Below, piece by piece: positions 46,242 to 57,704 of a stretch of DNA of 64,000 nt. The notes under the pieces are model-generated. The model was given only the letters and a program-made list of their open reading frames with translations. It ran no database searches and was not told the DNA's origin. The stretch spans positions 231,001-295,000 of the forward strand of contig BSBM01002077.1 of assembly GCA_027924585.1 (NCBI GenBank), read 5' to 3'. Origin of the DNA: Larix kaempferi (lineage: Eukaryota; Streptophyta; Pinopsida; Pinales; Pinaceae). A program made the position numbers and the translations under genes. Position 1 is the first letter of the stretch; each line of letters starts with the position of its first letter.

Positions 46242-49200
46242 CTCCCTCTCAGCGAGAGGGTCATTCTCTGTAATACCAAGCTTGTCTCGAAAGTGCACAA
46301 GCTTTGTCAATGACAGGGGCTTGGTCAATATATCAGCAATCTGCTCGTCTGTACGAATGTACTGGAACTTCATGGCACCTCGCTGTACCATATCTCTGAT
46401 GAAGTGGTACTTCATCTCAATGTGTTTTGACCTATCGTGAAATACAGGGTTCTCTGAAAGCTTAATGCAACTCTGATTATCGCGATGGATAACAGTTGGT
46501 TCAAGCTTTCCACCAAACAGGTCAGAGAGAAGCTTTCTAAGCCAAACTACTTCTCTGCAGGCATCATTGGTAGCAATATACTCAGCTTCAACTGTGCTCT
46601 GAGCTATGGAACCCTGTTTTCTGCTAGACCATGAGATCATGGCTGATCCCAAACTGAAACAATACCCTGATGTGCTTTTCCGGTCCACAGTACTGCCAGC
46701 CCAATCGGAGTCAGCATATCCAAGTAGCATTACCCTACTGTTGGAGGTATATCTGAGCCCATATGTAATAGTACCTCGCAAATATCTAAGCACATGTTTG
46801 GCAGCTATCCAGTGTATGTGCTTTGGCTCAGACATGAACTGACTCAATGCATTCACAGTATAACAGATATCTGGTCTCGTATGCACTAGATACAGCGAAG
46901 ATCCAATAAGTTGTCGATACTGAGTAGGATCCACTGCCTGTGAAGAAGTAGCTGAGTCACGTAACTTCTTCAAATTTGATGTCATAGGTACACTCATGGG
47001 TTTGCAGTCATGCATCCCAAACGTCTGCAAGATATCAATTGTATACTTTCCTAGAGACAGAAAGATCTCACTCTGGCTTCTGCCAGACCTCTAAACCAAG
47101 GAAATAGTGCATGAGTCCCAGATCTTTCATTTCAAATTCTGAAGTAAGCTCCCTCTGATTCTTTGAATGAGGAGAGTCTGGAATGTCAGAAAGAGATCCT
47201 TCTGGATCTTTTGGAAGCTCTTTGGAGTGGCAGAAAACAACTTCCTCATGAAATATCACATCTCTGCTGATTTCAATGTACCTTTGACCAGGAACATAGA
47301 TACGGTAAGCTTTTGAATTTTCACTGTACCCAACAAATGTGCCTTTCTTTCCGGAAGGCTCCAGCTTTAATCTCTTTTCCTTTGGCACATGGATGTAGAC
47401 AAGAGTGCCAAAGATCCTCATGTGGTCAACTGCAGGTTTCTTTCCTGTAAAGACTTCTTCTGGAGTCTTTTCTCCCAAAATGGCACGAGGACTTCTATTT
47501 TGAATGTAGACAGCTGTACTAGTAGTCTCAGCCCATAGAGACAAGGGAAGATCTAGATCACATAACATGGCTTTAGCAGCCTCACAAACTGATCTGTTCT
47601 TCCTTTCTGCCACCCCATTCTGTTGGGGGTTGTAAGGTACAGTTAACTCCCTCTTGATCCCAGCTTCTTGGCAAAAATCATCAAAATCATTTGATTCAAA
47701 CTCACCTCCATTGTCTGACCTCAAGATGCGAATGTGTCTTCCTGTCTGATTTTCAATCAGTGCCTTGAACTCCTTGAACTTATCAAAAGTTTCACTCTTA
47801 GCTTTTAGAAAGTAAATCCAAGATTTACGAGAGTAATCATCAATGAACAGTACATAGTATAAGCAACCACTTAAGGAAGGTGAAGACATAGGTCCACAAA
47901 TGTCAGAGTGAATCAAATCCAAAATACCTTTTGATCTGCTGTGACTTTTGGAAAAAGATTTCTTGGTATTTTTACCAAGGGCACAACCTTTGCAAATACC
48001 ACTATGTTCATTAGAAAACTCAGGCATACCTGTAACCATCTTTTGAAGACCAGGGAGAGTTGCATAGTGAAGGTGCCCAAACCTGCGATGCCATAGCTCA
48101 CAAGGGTTGATGGTGTTGTGAATCAATGCTTGAGTAGAATGCCCAGAGGCCTTGTAAAGGCCTCCCTCTCGAACCCCAATCAATTCTGCTGCACTTAACC
48201 TTTCATTCTTTGACCAAAGCAAAACCTTTTTGTCCATGAATATAACTCTGTAGCCTTTGTCTTCTAAGCCAGCAACAGAAAGGAGATTTTTCTTCAAACC
48301 TGGAACATATAGTATGTCTTCAATGTGCAACATGGTCCCTGAATCAAGTTGAAATGAGACTGAGCCCACTCCCTCTATTTTGTAGGTGGAGTCATCTCCA
48401 AGTTCTACTTGAGTGTCAAACCTCTTCTTTTTGTAGCTTGTAAGAGCTTCACGGGAACCTGTCATATGTCTTGAGGCTCCACTGTCCACCAACCAAGAAT
48501 TTGAGCTGTTGGTGATGGACCCTGCTAGGGCAGAAATCAAATAGTATTCTTTCCTTGAATCTTCTTGCTTGGAAGACCTTGCATTTTTCTTCTTCTTTGG
48601 TTCTTCTTCTTCAGCTGTAGATCCTTCAAATTTTCTTTTGGGCCTTCTCTTTGGCAGCCTACAGTCCCTAGCATAATGTCCTATCTTGAAACAATTAAAA
48701 CATTTAACTTGTGACATATCAAATTGCCTACCTTGTGGCTTGTTCTCTTTCTTCTTGGGATGGAAGGGCTTCTTGAATTGCTTCTTAGTTTTAGCTGCTA
48801 GTGCAAGGTTCCCTTCTTTAGGACCCTTAGTTCTGCTCTGTACTCTGCCTTCTTCTTCTAAACAATCATGCTAAAGTCTTTCAAAATCTGGCTGAGTCTC
48901 ACGCCCACTAACAGAAGCTAAGAAGGTTTCCCAAGAACTTGGAAGACCATCAAAAACTGTTTGTACAAGATCATCATCATCTACTGTAACCCCAATAGCA
49001 GAAAGTTGATCTCTTACCTGAGCAATCTTTGTGAAGAAGGAGGCCACTCCTTCATCCTTTTCCATCTTCAATGTACGAAGTCTATTTTTCAAGACTCTCT
49101 TTTGACTGGGTGCTTTCTTCTCGTACAAATTTGTCAAAGTGTCAAAACACTCCTTGGCTGTCTTTAATGGTGTTATGGCAGGCATTATATTTTCCTTGAC

Positions 49201-49407
49201 TGAGTCATATATAATCCTCCTAGCCTTGGCTTGCTTCTTTTTGAATGTTGCCCTTCCTGTGTTTGACGTGGGTTCTTCTACAACATTGATGACCAAGTCA
49301 TCAAGGTCATTTTCTTCCAAGGTGGCTATAATCCTTGCTTTCCATGAATTAAAGTTTGCTGAGCCTTCAAGTCTGTCCTCTGGTCTGAAAGAGGTAGAAG
49401 CAGCCAT
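46242..49407 (-). pseudogene. C unit 1 gag-pol with RT deletion
   Basis: ATG at 49407 (AASTSFRPEDRLEGSANFNS). Gag runs to FERL with a TAG at 48871-48873 in place of Trp, and the same frame continues to the knuckle CFNCFKIGHYARDC. The protease site is WLVDSGASRHMTG. The integrase is complete: LWHRRFGHLHYA, CKGC, LIHSDICGP, RSDNGGEF, PYNPQQNGVAERKNR. After SDIPDSPHSKNQRE the frame jumps to LTSEFEMKDLGLMHYFLGLE, so the linker and the RT fingers/palm with the YVDD box are deleted. A frameshift near 47075 follows, then RNase H (YADSDWAGS, STVEAEYIA, RDNQSCIK) to 46236. It could make Gag, protease and integrase, not cDNA. Confidence 0.92.
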
Positions 49408-49485
49408 CTCTGATCTGTCTGTACTGTCCCAAGGTCTATGTAAGACACAGTCAGTTGCCCAAACACTGTGTGTTTTACAAGCAGA

Positions 49486-49497
49486 GCTCTGATACCA
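49486..49497 (-). other. C primer-binding site, unit 1
   Basis: The minus strand reads TGGTATCAGAGC next to the LTR 2 end, initiator Met-tRNA type. Confidence 0.93.
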
Positions 49498-51385
49498 TGT
49501 TAAAAATTCAAAACTGATAGCAGTAGCAAACTGTAAAATAAAAATTGCAGAGATGGCTAACTGTAGATAAACTAGGAAAACATGCAATCACAAGAACACA
49601 CTGTTTTACCCTGGGGAAAACTTTTTAAGCTATAAAAACCCCAGCAAAAATATCTTCCTTATCAGATGTCTGAGTTTTACAACAGCAGGCTAAACCAGCC
49701 TGTCAAACAATTAGAATTGTTTTATTTACAAAGAAGAACCCTGTGGAAACTGTAGTTGAAGCAGTTTCAACCTTGTTTGACCAAACCTGCACCTGTCACT
49801 GTTCACTGATGTCTGATCTCTGATATGGCCTTTTTCAGAAGCTGTAGTGGCTAGCAGATATGTGTAATGGCTGTCAAAAGTTTAGGACAGACCCAGCATG
49901 AGAACTCTGCTGTACTGAACCATGAACCAGCAATAGCATAGTATGAAGATACACCAGTGGTAGTTCCAGCAGTAGAAAGTCACCCACGAATGCTCAGAAG
50001 AAATGCCCTAACAGAGCTTGAGTTAGCACAGCAATAAAACAATAGCATATAACCAGCAGCAACAATGGAGATAGAATCCAGCTGTTATAATGGAGATAAA
50101 CCAGCAATAACATGGAGATAGAATCCAGCTGTTACAATGGAGATAAACCAGCAATAACATGAATATAGAAAGATCCTAGCAGCAGAGAGAATACACCAGC
50201 AATTGTGCAGATAACCAGCAATATATAACCCAGCAACCAATGAAGAGAACTCAGCAATAATGAGTTTATAACCCAGCAATGATCAGCCAACAGTAAGATA
50301 TATAACCCAGCAGTAAACAGCCAGCAGTAAGACGTATAACCCAGCAGTAATCAGCCAACAGTAAGATATATAACCCAGCAGTAAACAGCCAGCAGTAAGA
50401 TGTATAACCCAGCAGTAATCAGCCAACAATAAGATATATAACCCAGCAGTAAATGATGAGAACCCAGACATCAAATGACACCACTGTACTGTCTTCTTAA
50501 CACCACTGAACTGTCTTATTGGTACCACCGAACTGTTCTCAGAGCTGTCTTTTAAAGCATACGAAATTTTCTTATTTGAATGATGAGTTTTCACCTTTTA
50601 TTTATAGTGGAATAAATTCCACTTTTATTTGGGGCCGACCTGTCCTTATTTATATATATATATATTTTATTATTATTATTTTTTTTTCTTTTCTCTTAAA
50701 AAAAAAGGAATGAGGCCGACCTTCCAATATATATATTTATAACATATATATTTTAATTTTTTCCACATCATCCATCATTATAATTTGTCTTTTTCTCCAT
50801 TATTGAGTTGACCCAAAAATAAATAAATAAATACATATTTATTTTTCTTCTTCTAGCTGGTGGGTTCATGGACCAAGTCAAGTGGTGCTTGTGTTCTATA
50901 ATAAATCATCCAGGTGTCCTTCAGGGTCTTCATGTCCACTCCAAGTACATCATCATAGGAAGATATTTAATTTCTTTACTTCACCCATCTGTGGTCAACA
51001 AGTCCAAGTGGAGAAGTACACCACTTGCCCAGACCCGGTCTGGGGCTTACAGTGAAATCCTGGTAACTGACCAGGTGCCTCCATTCTCCCAGAGAATGGC
51101 TCTCAGCCCCAGGCTGAGCTTCCAGTCCCAGACTGGATTAATATCCTGGTAACTGACCAGGTGCCTCCATTCTCCCAGAGAATGGCACTCAGCCCCAGGC
51201 TGAGCTTCCAGTCCCAGACTGGATTAATATCCTGGTAACTGACCAGGTGCCTCCATTCTCCCAGAGAATGGCTCTCAGCCCCAGGCTGAGCTTCCAGTCC
51301 CAGACTGGGTCAATATCCTGGTAACTGACCAGGTGCCTCCATTCTCCCAGAGAATGGCACTCGAAGCTGCTCAGAAAAATCAACA
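49498..51385 (-). repeat. C LTR 2 (shared, middle)
   Basis: 1888 bp. It serves as the 5' LTR of unit 1 (primer site at 49486-49497) and the 3' LTR of unit 2 (polypurine tract from 51386). Confidence 0.93.
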
Positions 51386-54300
51386 CTCCCTCTCAGCGAG
51401 AGGGTCATTCTCTGTAATACCAAGCTTGTCTCGAAAGTGCACAAGCTTTGTCAATGACAGGGGCTTGGTCAATATATCAGCAATCTGCTCGTCTGTACGA
51501 ATGTACTGGAACTTCATGGCACCTCGCTGTACCATATCTCTGATGAAGTGGTACTTCATCTCAATGTGTTTTGACCTATCGTGAAATACAGGGTTCTCTG
51601 AAAGCTTAATGCAACTCTGATTATCGCGATGGATAACAGTTGGTTCAAGCTTTCCACCAAACAGGTCAGAGAGAAGCTTTCTAAGCCAAACTACTTCTCT
51701 GCAGGCATCATTGGTAGCAATATACTCAGCTTCAACTGTGCTCTGAGCTATGGAACCCTGTTTTCTGCTAGACCATGAGATCATGGCTGATCCCAAACTG
51801 AAACAATACCCTGATGTGCTTTTCCGGTCCACAGTACTGCCAGCCCAATCGGAGTCAGCATATCCAAGTAGCATTACCCTACTGTTGGAGGTATATCTGA
51901 GCCCATATGTAATAGTACCTCGCAAATATCTAAGCACATGTTTGGCAGCTATCCAGTGTATGTGCTTTGGCTCAGACATGAACTGACTCAATGCATTCAC
52001 AGTATAACAGATATCTGGTCTCGTATGCACTAGATACAGCGAAGATCCAATAAGTTGTCGATACTGAGTAGGATCCACTGCCTGTGAAGAAGTAGCTGAG
52101 TCACGTAACTTCTTCAAATTTGATGTCATAGGTACACTCATGGGTTTGCAGTCATGCATCCCAAACGTCTGCAAGATATCAATTGTATACTTTCCTAGAG
52201 ACAGAAAGATCTCACTCTGGCTTCTGCCAGACCTCTAAACCAAGGAAATAGTGCATGAGTCCCAGATCTTTCATTTCAAATTCTGAAGTAAGCTCCCTCT
52301 GATTCTTTGAATGAGGAGAGTCTGGAATGTCAGAAAGAGATCCTTCTGGATCTTTTGGAAGCTCTTTGGAGTGGCAGAAAACAACTTCCTCATGAAATAT
52401 CACATCTCTGCTGATTTCAATGTACCTTTGACCAGGAACATAGATACGGTAAGCTTTTGAATTTTCACTGTACCCAACAAATGTGCCTTTCTTTCCGGAA
52501 GGCTCCAGCTTTAATCTCTTTTCCTTTGGCACATGGATGTAGACAAGAGTGCCAAAGATCCTCATGTGGTCAACTGCAGGTTTCTTTCCTGTAAAGACTT
52601 CTTCTGGAGTCTTTTCTCCCAAAATGGCACGAGGACTTCTATTTTGAATGTAGACAGCTGTACTAGTAGTCTCAGCCCATAGAGACAAGGGAAGATCTAG
52701 ATCACATAACATGGCTTTAGCAGCCTCACAAACTGATCTGTTCTTCCTTTCTGCCACCCCATTCTGTTGGGGGTTGTAAGGTACAGTTAACTCCCTCTTG
52801 ATCCCAGCTTCTTGGCAAAAATCATCAAAATCATTTGATTCAAACTCACCTCCATTGTCTGACCTCAAGATGCGAATGTGTCTTCCTGTCTGATTTTCAA
52901 TCAGTGCCTTGAACTCCTTGAACTTATCAAAAGTTTCACTCTTAGCTTTTAGAAAGTAAATCCAAGATTTACGAGAGTAATCATCAATGAACAGTACATA
53001 GTATAAGCAACCACTTAAGGAAGGTGAAGACATAGGTCCACAAATGTCAGAGTGAATCAAATCCAAAATACCTTTTGATCTGCTGTGACTTTTGGAAAAA
53101 GATTTCTTGGTATTTTTACCAAGGGCACAACCTTTGCAAATACCACTATGTTCATTAGAAAACTCAGGCATACCTGTAACCATCTTTTGAAGACCAGGGA
53201 GAGTTGCATAGTGAAGGTGCCCAAACCTGCGATGCCATAGCTCACAAGGGTTGATGGTGTTGTGAATCAATGCTTGAGTAGAATGCCCAGAGGCCTTGTA
53301 AAGGCCTCCCTCTCGAACCCCAATCAATTCTGCTGCACTTAACCTTTCATTCTTTGACCAAAGCAAAACCTTTTTGTCCATGAATATAACTCTGTAGCCT
53401 TTGTCTTCTAAGCCAGCAACAGAAAGGAGATTTTTCTTCAAACCTGGAACATATAGTATGTCTTCAATGTGCAACATGGTCCCTGAATCAAGTTGAAATG
53501 AGACTGAGCCCACTCCCTCTATTTTGTAGGTGGAGTCATCTCCAAGTTCTACTTGAGTGTCAAACCTCTTCTTTTTGTAGCTTGTAAGAGCTTCACGGGA
53601 ACCTGTCATATGTCTTGAGGCTCCACTGTCCACCAACCAAGAATTTGAGCTGTTGGTGATGGACCCTGCTAGGGCAGAAATCAAATAGTATTCTTTCCTT
53701 GAATCTTCTTGCTTGGAAGACCTTGCATTTTTCTTCTTCTTTGGTTCTTCTTCTTCAGCTGTAGATCCTTCAAATTTTCTTTTGGGCCTTCTCTTTGGCA
53801 GCCTACAGTCCCTAGCATAATGTCCTATCTTGAAACAATTAAAACATTTAACTTGTGACATATCAAATTGCCTACCTTGTGGCTTGTTCTCTTTCTTCTT
53901 GGGATGGAAGGGCTTCTTGAATTGCTTCTTAGTTTTAGCTGCTAGTGCAAGGTTCCCTTCTTTAGGACCCTTAGTTCTGCTCTGTACTCTGCCTTCTTCT
54001 TCTAAACAATCATGCTAAAGTCTTTCAAAATCTGGCTGAGTCTCACGCCCACTAACAGAAGCTAAGAAGGTTTCCCAAGAACTTGGAAGACCATCAAAAA
54101 CTGTTTGTACAAGATCATCATCATCTACTGTAACCCCAATAGCAGAAAGTTGATCTCTTACCTGAGCAATCTTTGTGAAGAAGGAGGCCACTCCTTCATC
54201 CTTTTCCATCTTCAATGTACGAAGTCTATTTTTCAAGACTCTCTTTTGACTGGGTGCTTTCTTCTCGTACAAATTTGTCAAAGTGTCAAAACACTCCTTG

Positions 54301-54551
54301 GCTGTCTTTAATGGTGTTATGGCAGGCATTATATTTTCCTTGACTGAGTCATATATAATCCTCCTAGCCTTGGCTTGCTTCTTTTTGAATGTTGCCCTTC
54401 CTGTGTTTGACGTGGGTTCTTCTACAACATTGATGACCAAGTCATCAAGGTCATTTTCTTCCAAGGTGGCTATAATCCTTGCTTTCCATGAATTAAAGTT
54501 TGCTGAGCCTTCAAGTCTGTCCTCTGGTCTGAAAGAGGTAGAAGCAGCCAT
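51386..54551 (-). pseudogene. C unit 2 gag-pol with the same RT deletion
   Basis: Same layout 5144 bp away: ATG at 54551, TAG at 54015-54017, knuckle-protease-integrase frame 53861-52212, RNase H frame 52174-51380. The translated products are identical to those of unit 1 over 238, 549 and 264 residues. Sharing the stop, the deletion and the frameshift shows that both units derive from one already defective copy. Confidence 0.92.
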
Positions 54552-54629
54552 CTCTGATCTGTCTGTACTGTCCCAAGGTCTATGTAAGACACAGTCAGTT
54601 GCCCAAACACTGTGTGTTTTACAAGCAGA

Positions 54630-54641
54630 GCTCTGATACCA
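54630..54641 (-). other. C primer-binding site, unit 2
   Basis: The minus strand reads TGGTATCAGAGC next to LTR 3. Confidence 0.93.
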
Positions 54642-56530
54642 TGTTAAAAATTCAAAACTGATAGCAGTAGCAAACTGTAAAATAAAAATTGCAGAGATGG
54701 CTAACTGTAGATAAACTAGGAAAACATGCAATCACAAGAACACACTGTTTTACCCTGGGGAAAACTTTTTAAGCTATAAAAACCCCAGCAAAAATATCTT
54801 CCTTATCAGATGTCTGAGTTTTACAACAGCAGGCTAAACCAGCCTGTCAAACAATTAGAATTGTTTTATTTACAAAGAAGAACCCTGTGGAAACTGTAGT
54901 TGAAGCAGTTTCAACCTTGTTTGACCAAACCTGCACCTGTCACTGTTCACTGATGTCTGATCTCTGATATGGCCTTTTTCAGAAGCTGTAGTGGCTAGCA
55001 GATATGTGTAATGGCTGTCAAAAGTTTAGGACAGACCCAGCATGAGAACTCTGCTGTACTGAACCATGAACCAGCAATAGCATAGTATGAAGATACACCA
55101 GTGGTAGTTCCAGCAGTAGAAAGTCACCCACGAATGCTCAGAAGAAATGCCCTAACAGAGCTTGAGTTAGCACAGCAATAAAACAATAGCATATAACCAG
55201 CAGCAACAATGGAGATAGAATCCAGCTGTTATAATGGAGATAAACCAGCAATAACATGGAGATAGAATCCAGCTGTTACAATGGAGATAAACCAGCAATA
55301 ACATGAATATAGAAAGATCCTAGCAGCAGAGAGAATACACCAGCAATTGTGCAGATAACCAGCAATATATAACCCAGCAACCAATGAAGAGAACTCAGCA
55401 ATAATGAGTTTATAACCCAGCAATGATCAGCCAACAGTAAGATATATAACCCAGCAGTAAACAGCCAGCAGTAAGACGTATAACCCAGCAGTAATCAGCC
55501 AACAGTAAGATATATAACCCAGCAGTAAACAGCCAGCAGTAAGATGTATAACCCAGCAGTAATCAGCCAACAATAAGATATATAACCCAGCAGTAAATGA
55601 TGAGAACCCAGACATCAAATGACACCACTGTACTGTCTTCTTAACACCACTGAACTGTCTTATTGGTACCACCGAACTGTTCTCAGAGCTGTCTTTTAAA
55701 GCATACGAAATTTTCTTATTTGAATGATGAGTTTTCACCTTTTATTTATAGTGGAATAAATTCCACTTTTATTTGGGGCCGACCTGTCCTTATTTATATA
55801 TATATATATTTTATTATTATTATTTTTTTTTTCTTTTCTCTTAAAAAAAAAGGAATGAGGCCGACCTTCCAATATATATATTTATAACATATATATTTTA
55901 ATTTTTTCCACATCATCCATCATTATAATTTGTCTTTTTCTCCATTATTGAGTTGACCCAAAAATAAATAAATAAATACATATTTATTTTTCTTCTTCTA
56001 GCTGGTGGGTTCATGGACCAAGTCAAGTGGTGCTTGTGTTCTATAATAAATCATCCAGGTGTCCTTCAGGGTCTTCATGTCCACTCCAAGTACATCATCA
56101 TAGGAAGATATTTAATTTCTTTACTTCACCCATCTGTGGTCAACAAGTCCAAGTGGAGAAGTACACCACTTGCCCAGACCCGGTCTGGGGCTTACAGTGA
56201 AATCCTGGTAACTGACCAGGTGCCTCCATTCTCCCAGAGAATGGCTCTCAGCCCCAGGCTGAGCTTCCAGTCCCAGACTGGATTAATATCCTGGTAACTG
56301 ACCAGGTGCCTCCATTCTCCCAGAGAATGGCACTCAGCCCCAGGCTGAGCTTCCAGTCCCAGACTGGATTAATATCCTGGTAACTGACCAGGTGCCTCCA
56401 TTCTCCCAGAGAATGGCTCTCAGCCCCAGGCTGAGCTTCCAGTCCCAGACTGGGTCAATATCCTGGTAACTGACCAGGTGCCTCCATTCTCCCAGAGAAT
56501 GGCACTCGAAGCTGCTCAGAAAAATCAACA
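54642..56530 (-). repeat. C LTR 3 (5' LTR of unit 2)
   Basis: 1889 bp, differing from LTR 2 mainly in the length of a T/TTA run near 55810. It is followed by the GGCCC duplication. Confidence 0.93.
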
Positions 56531-56535
56531 GGCCC

Positions 56536-56989
56536 AAGGTATTTGCATACTGTAATAGTATAAGAGACAGCCTACGTGAGAGGAGGGAGACACAACATAG
56601 ACAGTAGCCACACAGAGGGTTGGAGAAGGACTTTCAGCTAAGTGTGCCGAGCAGGGTTCAAGGAATGGATCAAGAGGCAGCAAGAGTTAGTAACCAGCAA
56701 GATCAAAGGACTAATATTGAGGTTTGATAGCTCTATTTTGTCATTGTATTTCCTTAGTGGGCCATTATCGCATGAAGGGAGTCTGAGGGTTTTATATTAA
56801 TAAAATCAATATGTTGGATAGTATTTCCTAGGTTGGGGTTTTCCAGGGTAAATCCAAAGTGTCAAATGTGTGATTCCATGTGTTTATTTTTTGCTGCGTG
56901 ATTTGTTGGATCTCAGTGTATTTTCTGTTAATAATTGCAAGCAAATTATTTGAGACTGAAAATCAAATCTGGGCTCGTAAAAATCAACA
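56536..56989 (+). repeat. B 3' LTR, right piece
   Basis: It resumes after the second GGCCC and ends AAAAATCAACA. Its last 200 bp match B's 5' LTR. Together with the left piece it gives a 645-bp LTR. AATAAAATCAATATG near 56801 is the poly(A) region. Confidence 0.9.
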
Positions 56990-57093
56990 GAAAATTAACA
57001 TATTTTAGTTGGAAATTAGGATAGAATAAAATATATCTTGGACCATGTTACGGTTAATTAATAGTCCTTTGAATTTATAAGTTGTGGACTTAC

Positions 57094-57171
57094 CTCTTTA
57101 TTTTCACTTTGCACAATACCCTAAATCATATCAAATGTCTTTTGTACAAGATGCTTCTTCATTATACGAAC
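57094..57171 (-). pseudogene. HSP90: HSP90 exon j with in-frame stop
   Basis: Acceptor ATGCCAG, donor GTAAGT. The 26 codons read VRIMKKHLVQKTFDMI, stop, GIVQSENKE. The TAG (plus-strand 57121-57123) stands where the family has a Gln codon, as expected from CAG to TAG. His and Gln also replace usual Arg residues. Length and phase match the family, so this is the true exon and not a chance match. Element E begins 89 bp below its donor. Confidence 0.9.
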
Positions 57172-57312
57172 CTGGCATACACATTCCAGGATTTAAGAAC
57201 AACTAAACTCAATGAAGCAGAAAAAATGTTCAACCAAAAGGCCATCATAAAACATCTATTAATTCCAAACTTCTAAAGACACGGGCAAATAATCGCATAT
57301 CTCATAGTTGTA

Positions 57313-57624
57313 GACTCATTGAAACATCAAATGGCATATAACTTGATGTAACAACCATATAAAACCCCTAGCTCCAGAATGAAACATTTACCTTATGCAA
57401 CTAAATCAAATATGAAGACTCATTGAAACATCAAATGGCATATAACTTGATGTAACAACCATATAAAACCCCTAGCTCCAGAATGAAACATTTACCTTAT
57501 GCAACTAAATCAAATATGAAGACTCATTGAAACATCAAATGGCATATAACTTGATGTAACAACCATATAAAACCCCTAGCTCTAGAACAAAACATTTATC
57601 TTATACAACTAAATCAATTATGAA
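57313..57624. repeat. Three-copy 104-bp tandem repeat
   Basis: GACTCATTGAAACATCAAAT starts at 57313, 57417 and 57521. Copies 1 and 2 appear identical. Copy 3 has substitutions toward its end (CTCTAGAACAAAAC). Confidence 0.96.
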
Positions 57625-57704
57625 GACTCCATCCAAATTTTTTTCTTCACCCAAGAAACACTTGGAAACCAAATACTTCCAACATAGGTGAACTTTATAA
57701 CCAG

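Larger units (their letters stand above)
44355..56530 (-). mobile_element. Tandem family C array: LTR-int-LTR-int-LTR
   Basis: Three LTRs (44355-46241, 49498-51385, 54642-56530) alternate with two internal regions of 3256 bp. The repeat period is 5143-5144 bp. One perfect duplication GGCCC (44350-44354 and 56531-56535) flanks the whole array, and none is found at the inner junctions, so this is one insertion later expanded by unequal recombination between LTRs. The two internal regions appear identical, including the same stop and the same RT deletion. LTR2 and LTR3 share variants that differ from LTR1 (GACGTA at about 50331 and 55475 versus GATGTA at 45188). Confidence 0.93.
23600..56989 (+). 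mobile_element. TR-GAG-like element B, holding A2, two hATs and the C array
   Basis: The 5' LTR lost its start at the D junction. Then come the primer site, a 1.2-kb leader, gag-protease interrupted by A2 at 26297, the rest of the frame with two hAT-like insertions, the polypurine tract CTAAGAGGGAG, and the 3' LTR interrupted by the C array. With insertions removed, the internal region is about 2.9 kb and carries no integrase, RT or RNase H. It ends 11 bp inside the terminus of E's 3' LTR. Confidence 0.87.
11909..57000 (+). mobile_element. TR-GAG-like element E, outermost of the nest
   Basis: The 5' LTR starts TGTTGATGATTATAG after TATTT. The last eleven bases of the element, GAAAATTAACA at 56990-57000, match the end of that LTR exactly and are followed by TATTT again. 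Between them lie the primer site, a 1.1-kb leader, gag interrupted by F, and then D, B and everything nested in them. E's own sequence is about 3 kb. Most of its 3' half, including nearly all of its 3' LTR, was deleted at the D/B junction. No integrase, RT or RNase H of E is seen. Confidence 0.82.

Noticed and set aside
46242-46260. Possible bacterial-type terminator hairpin (CCCTCTC...GAGAGGG)
   Set aside because: The position next to the LTR and the plant context identify it as the polypurine tract with adjacent self-complementary bases.
44355-56530. Two independent C insertions side by side
   Set aside because: No duplication or flanking host sequence separates the units, and they share the central LTR; one insertion with later unequal exchange is simpler.
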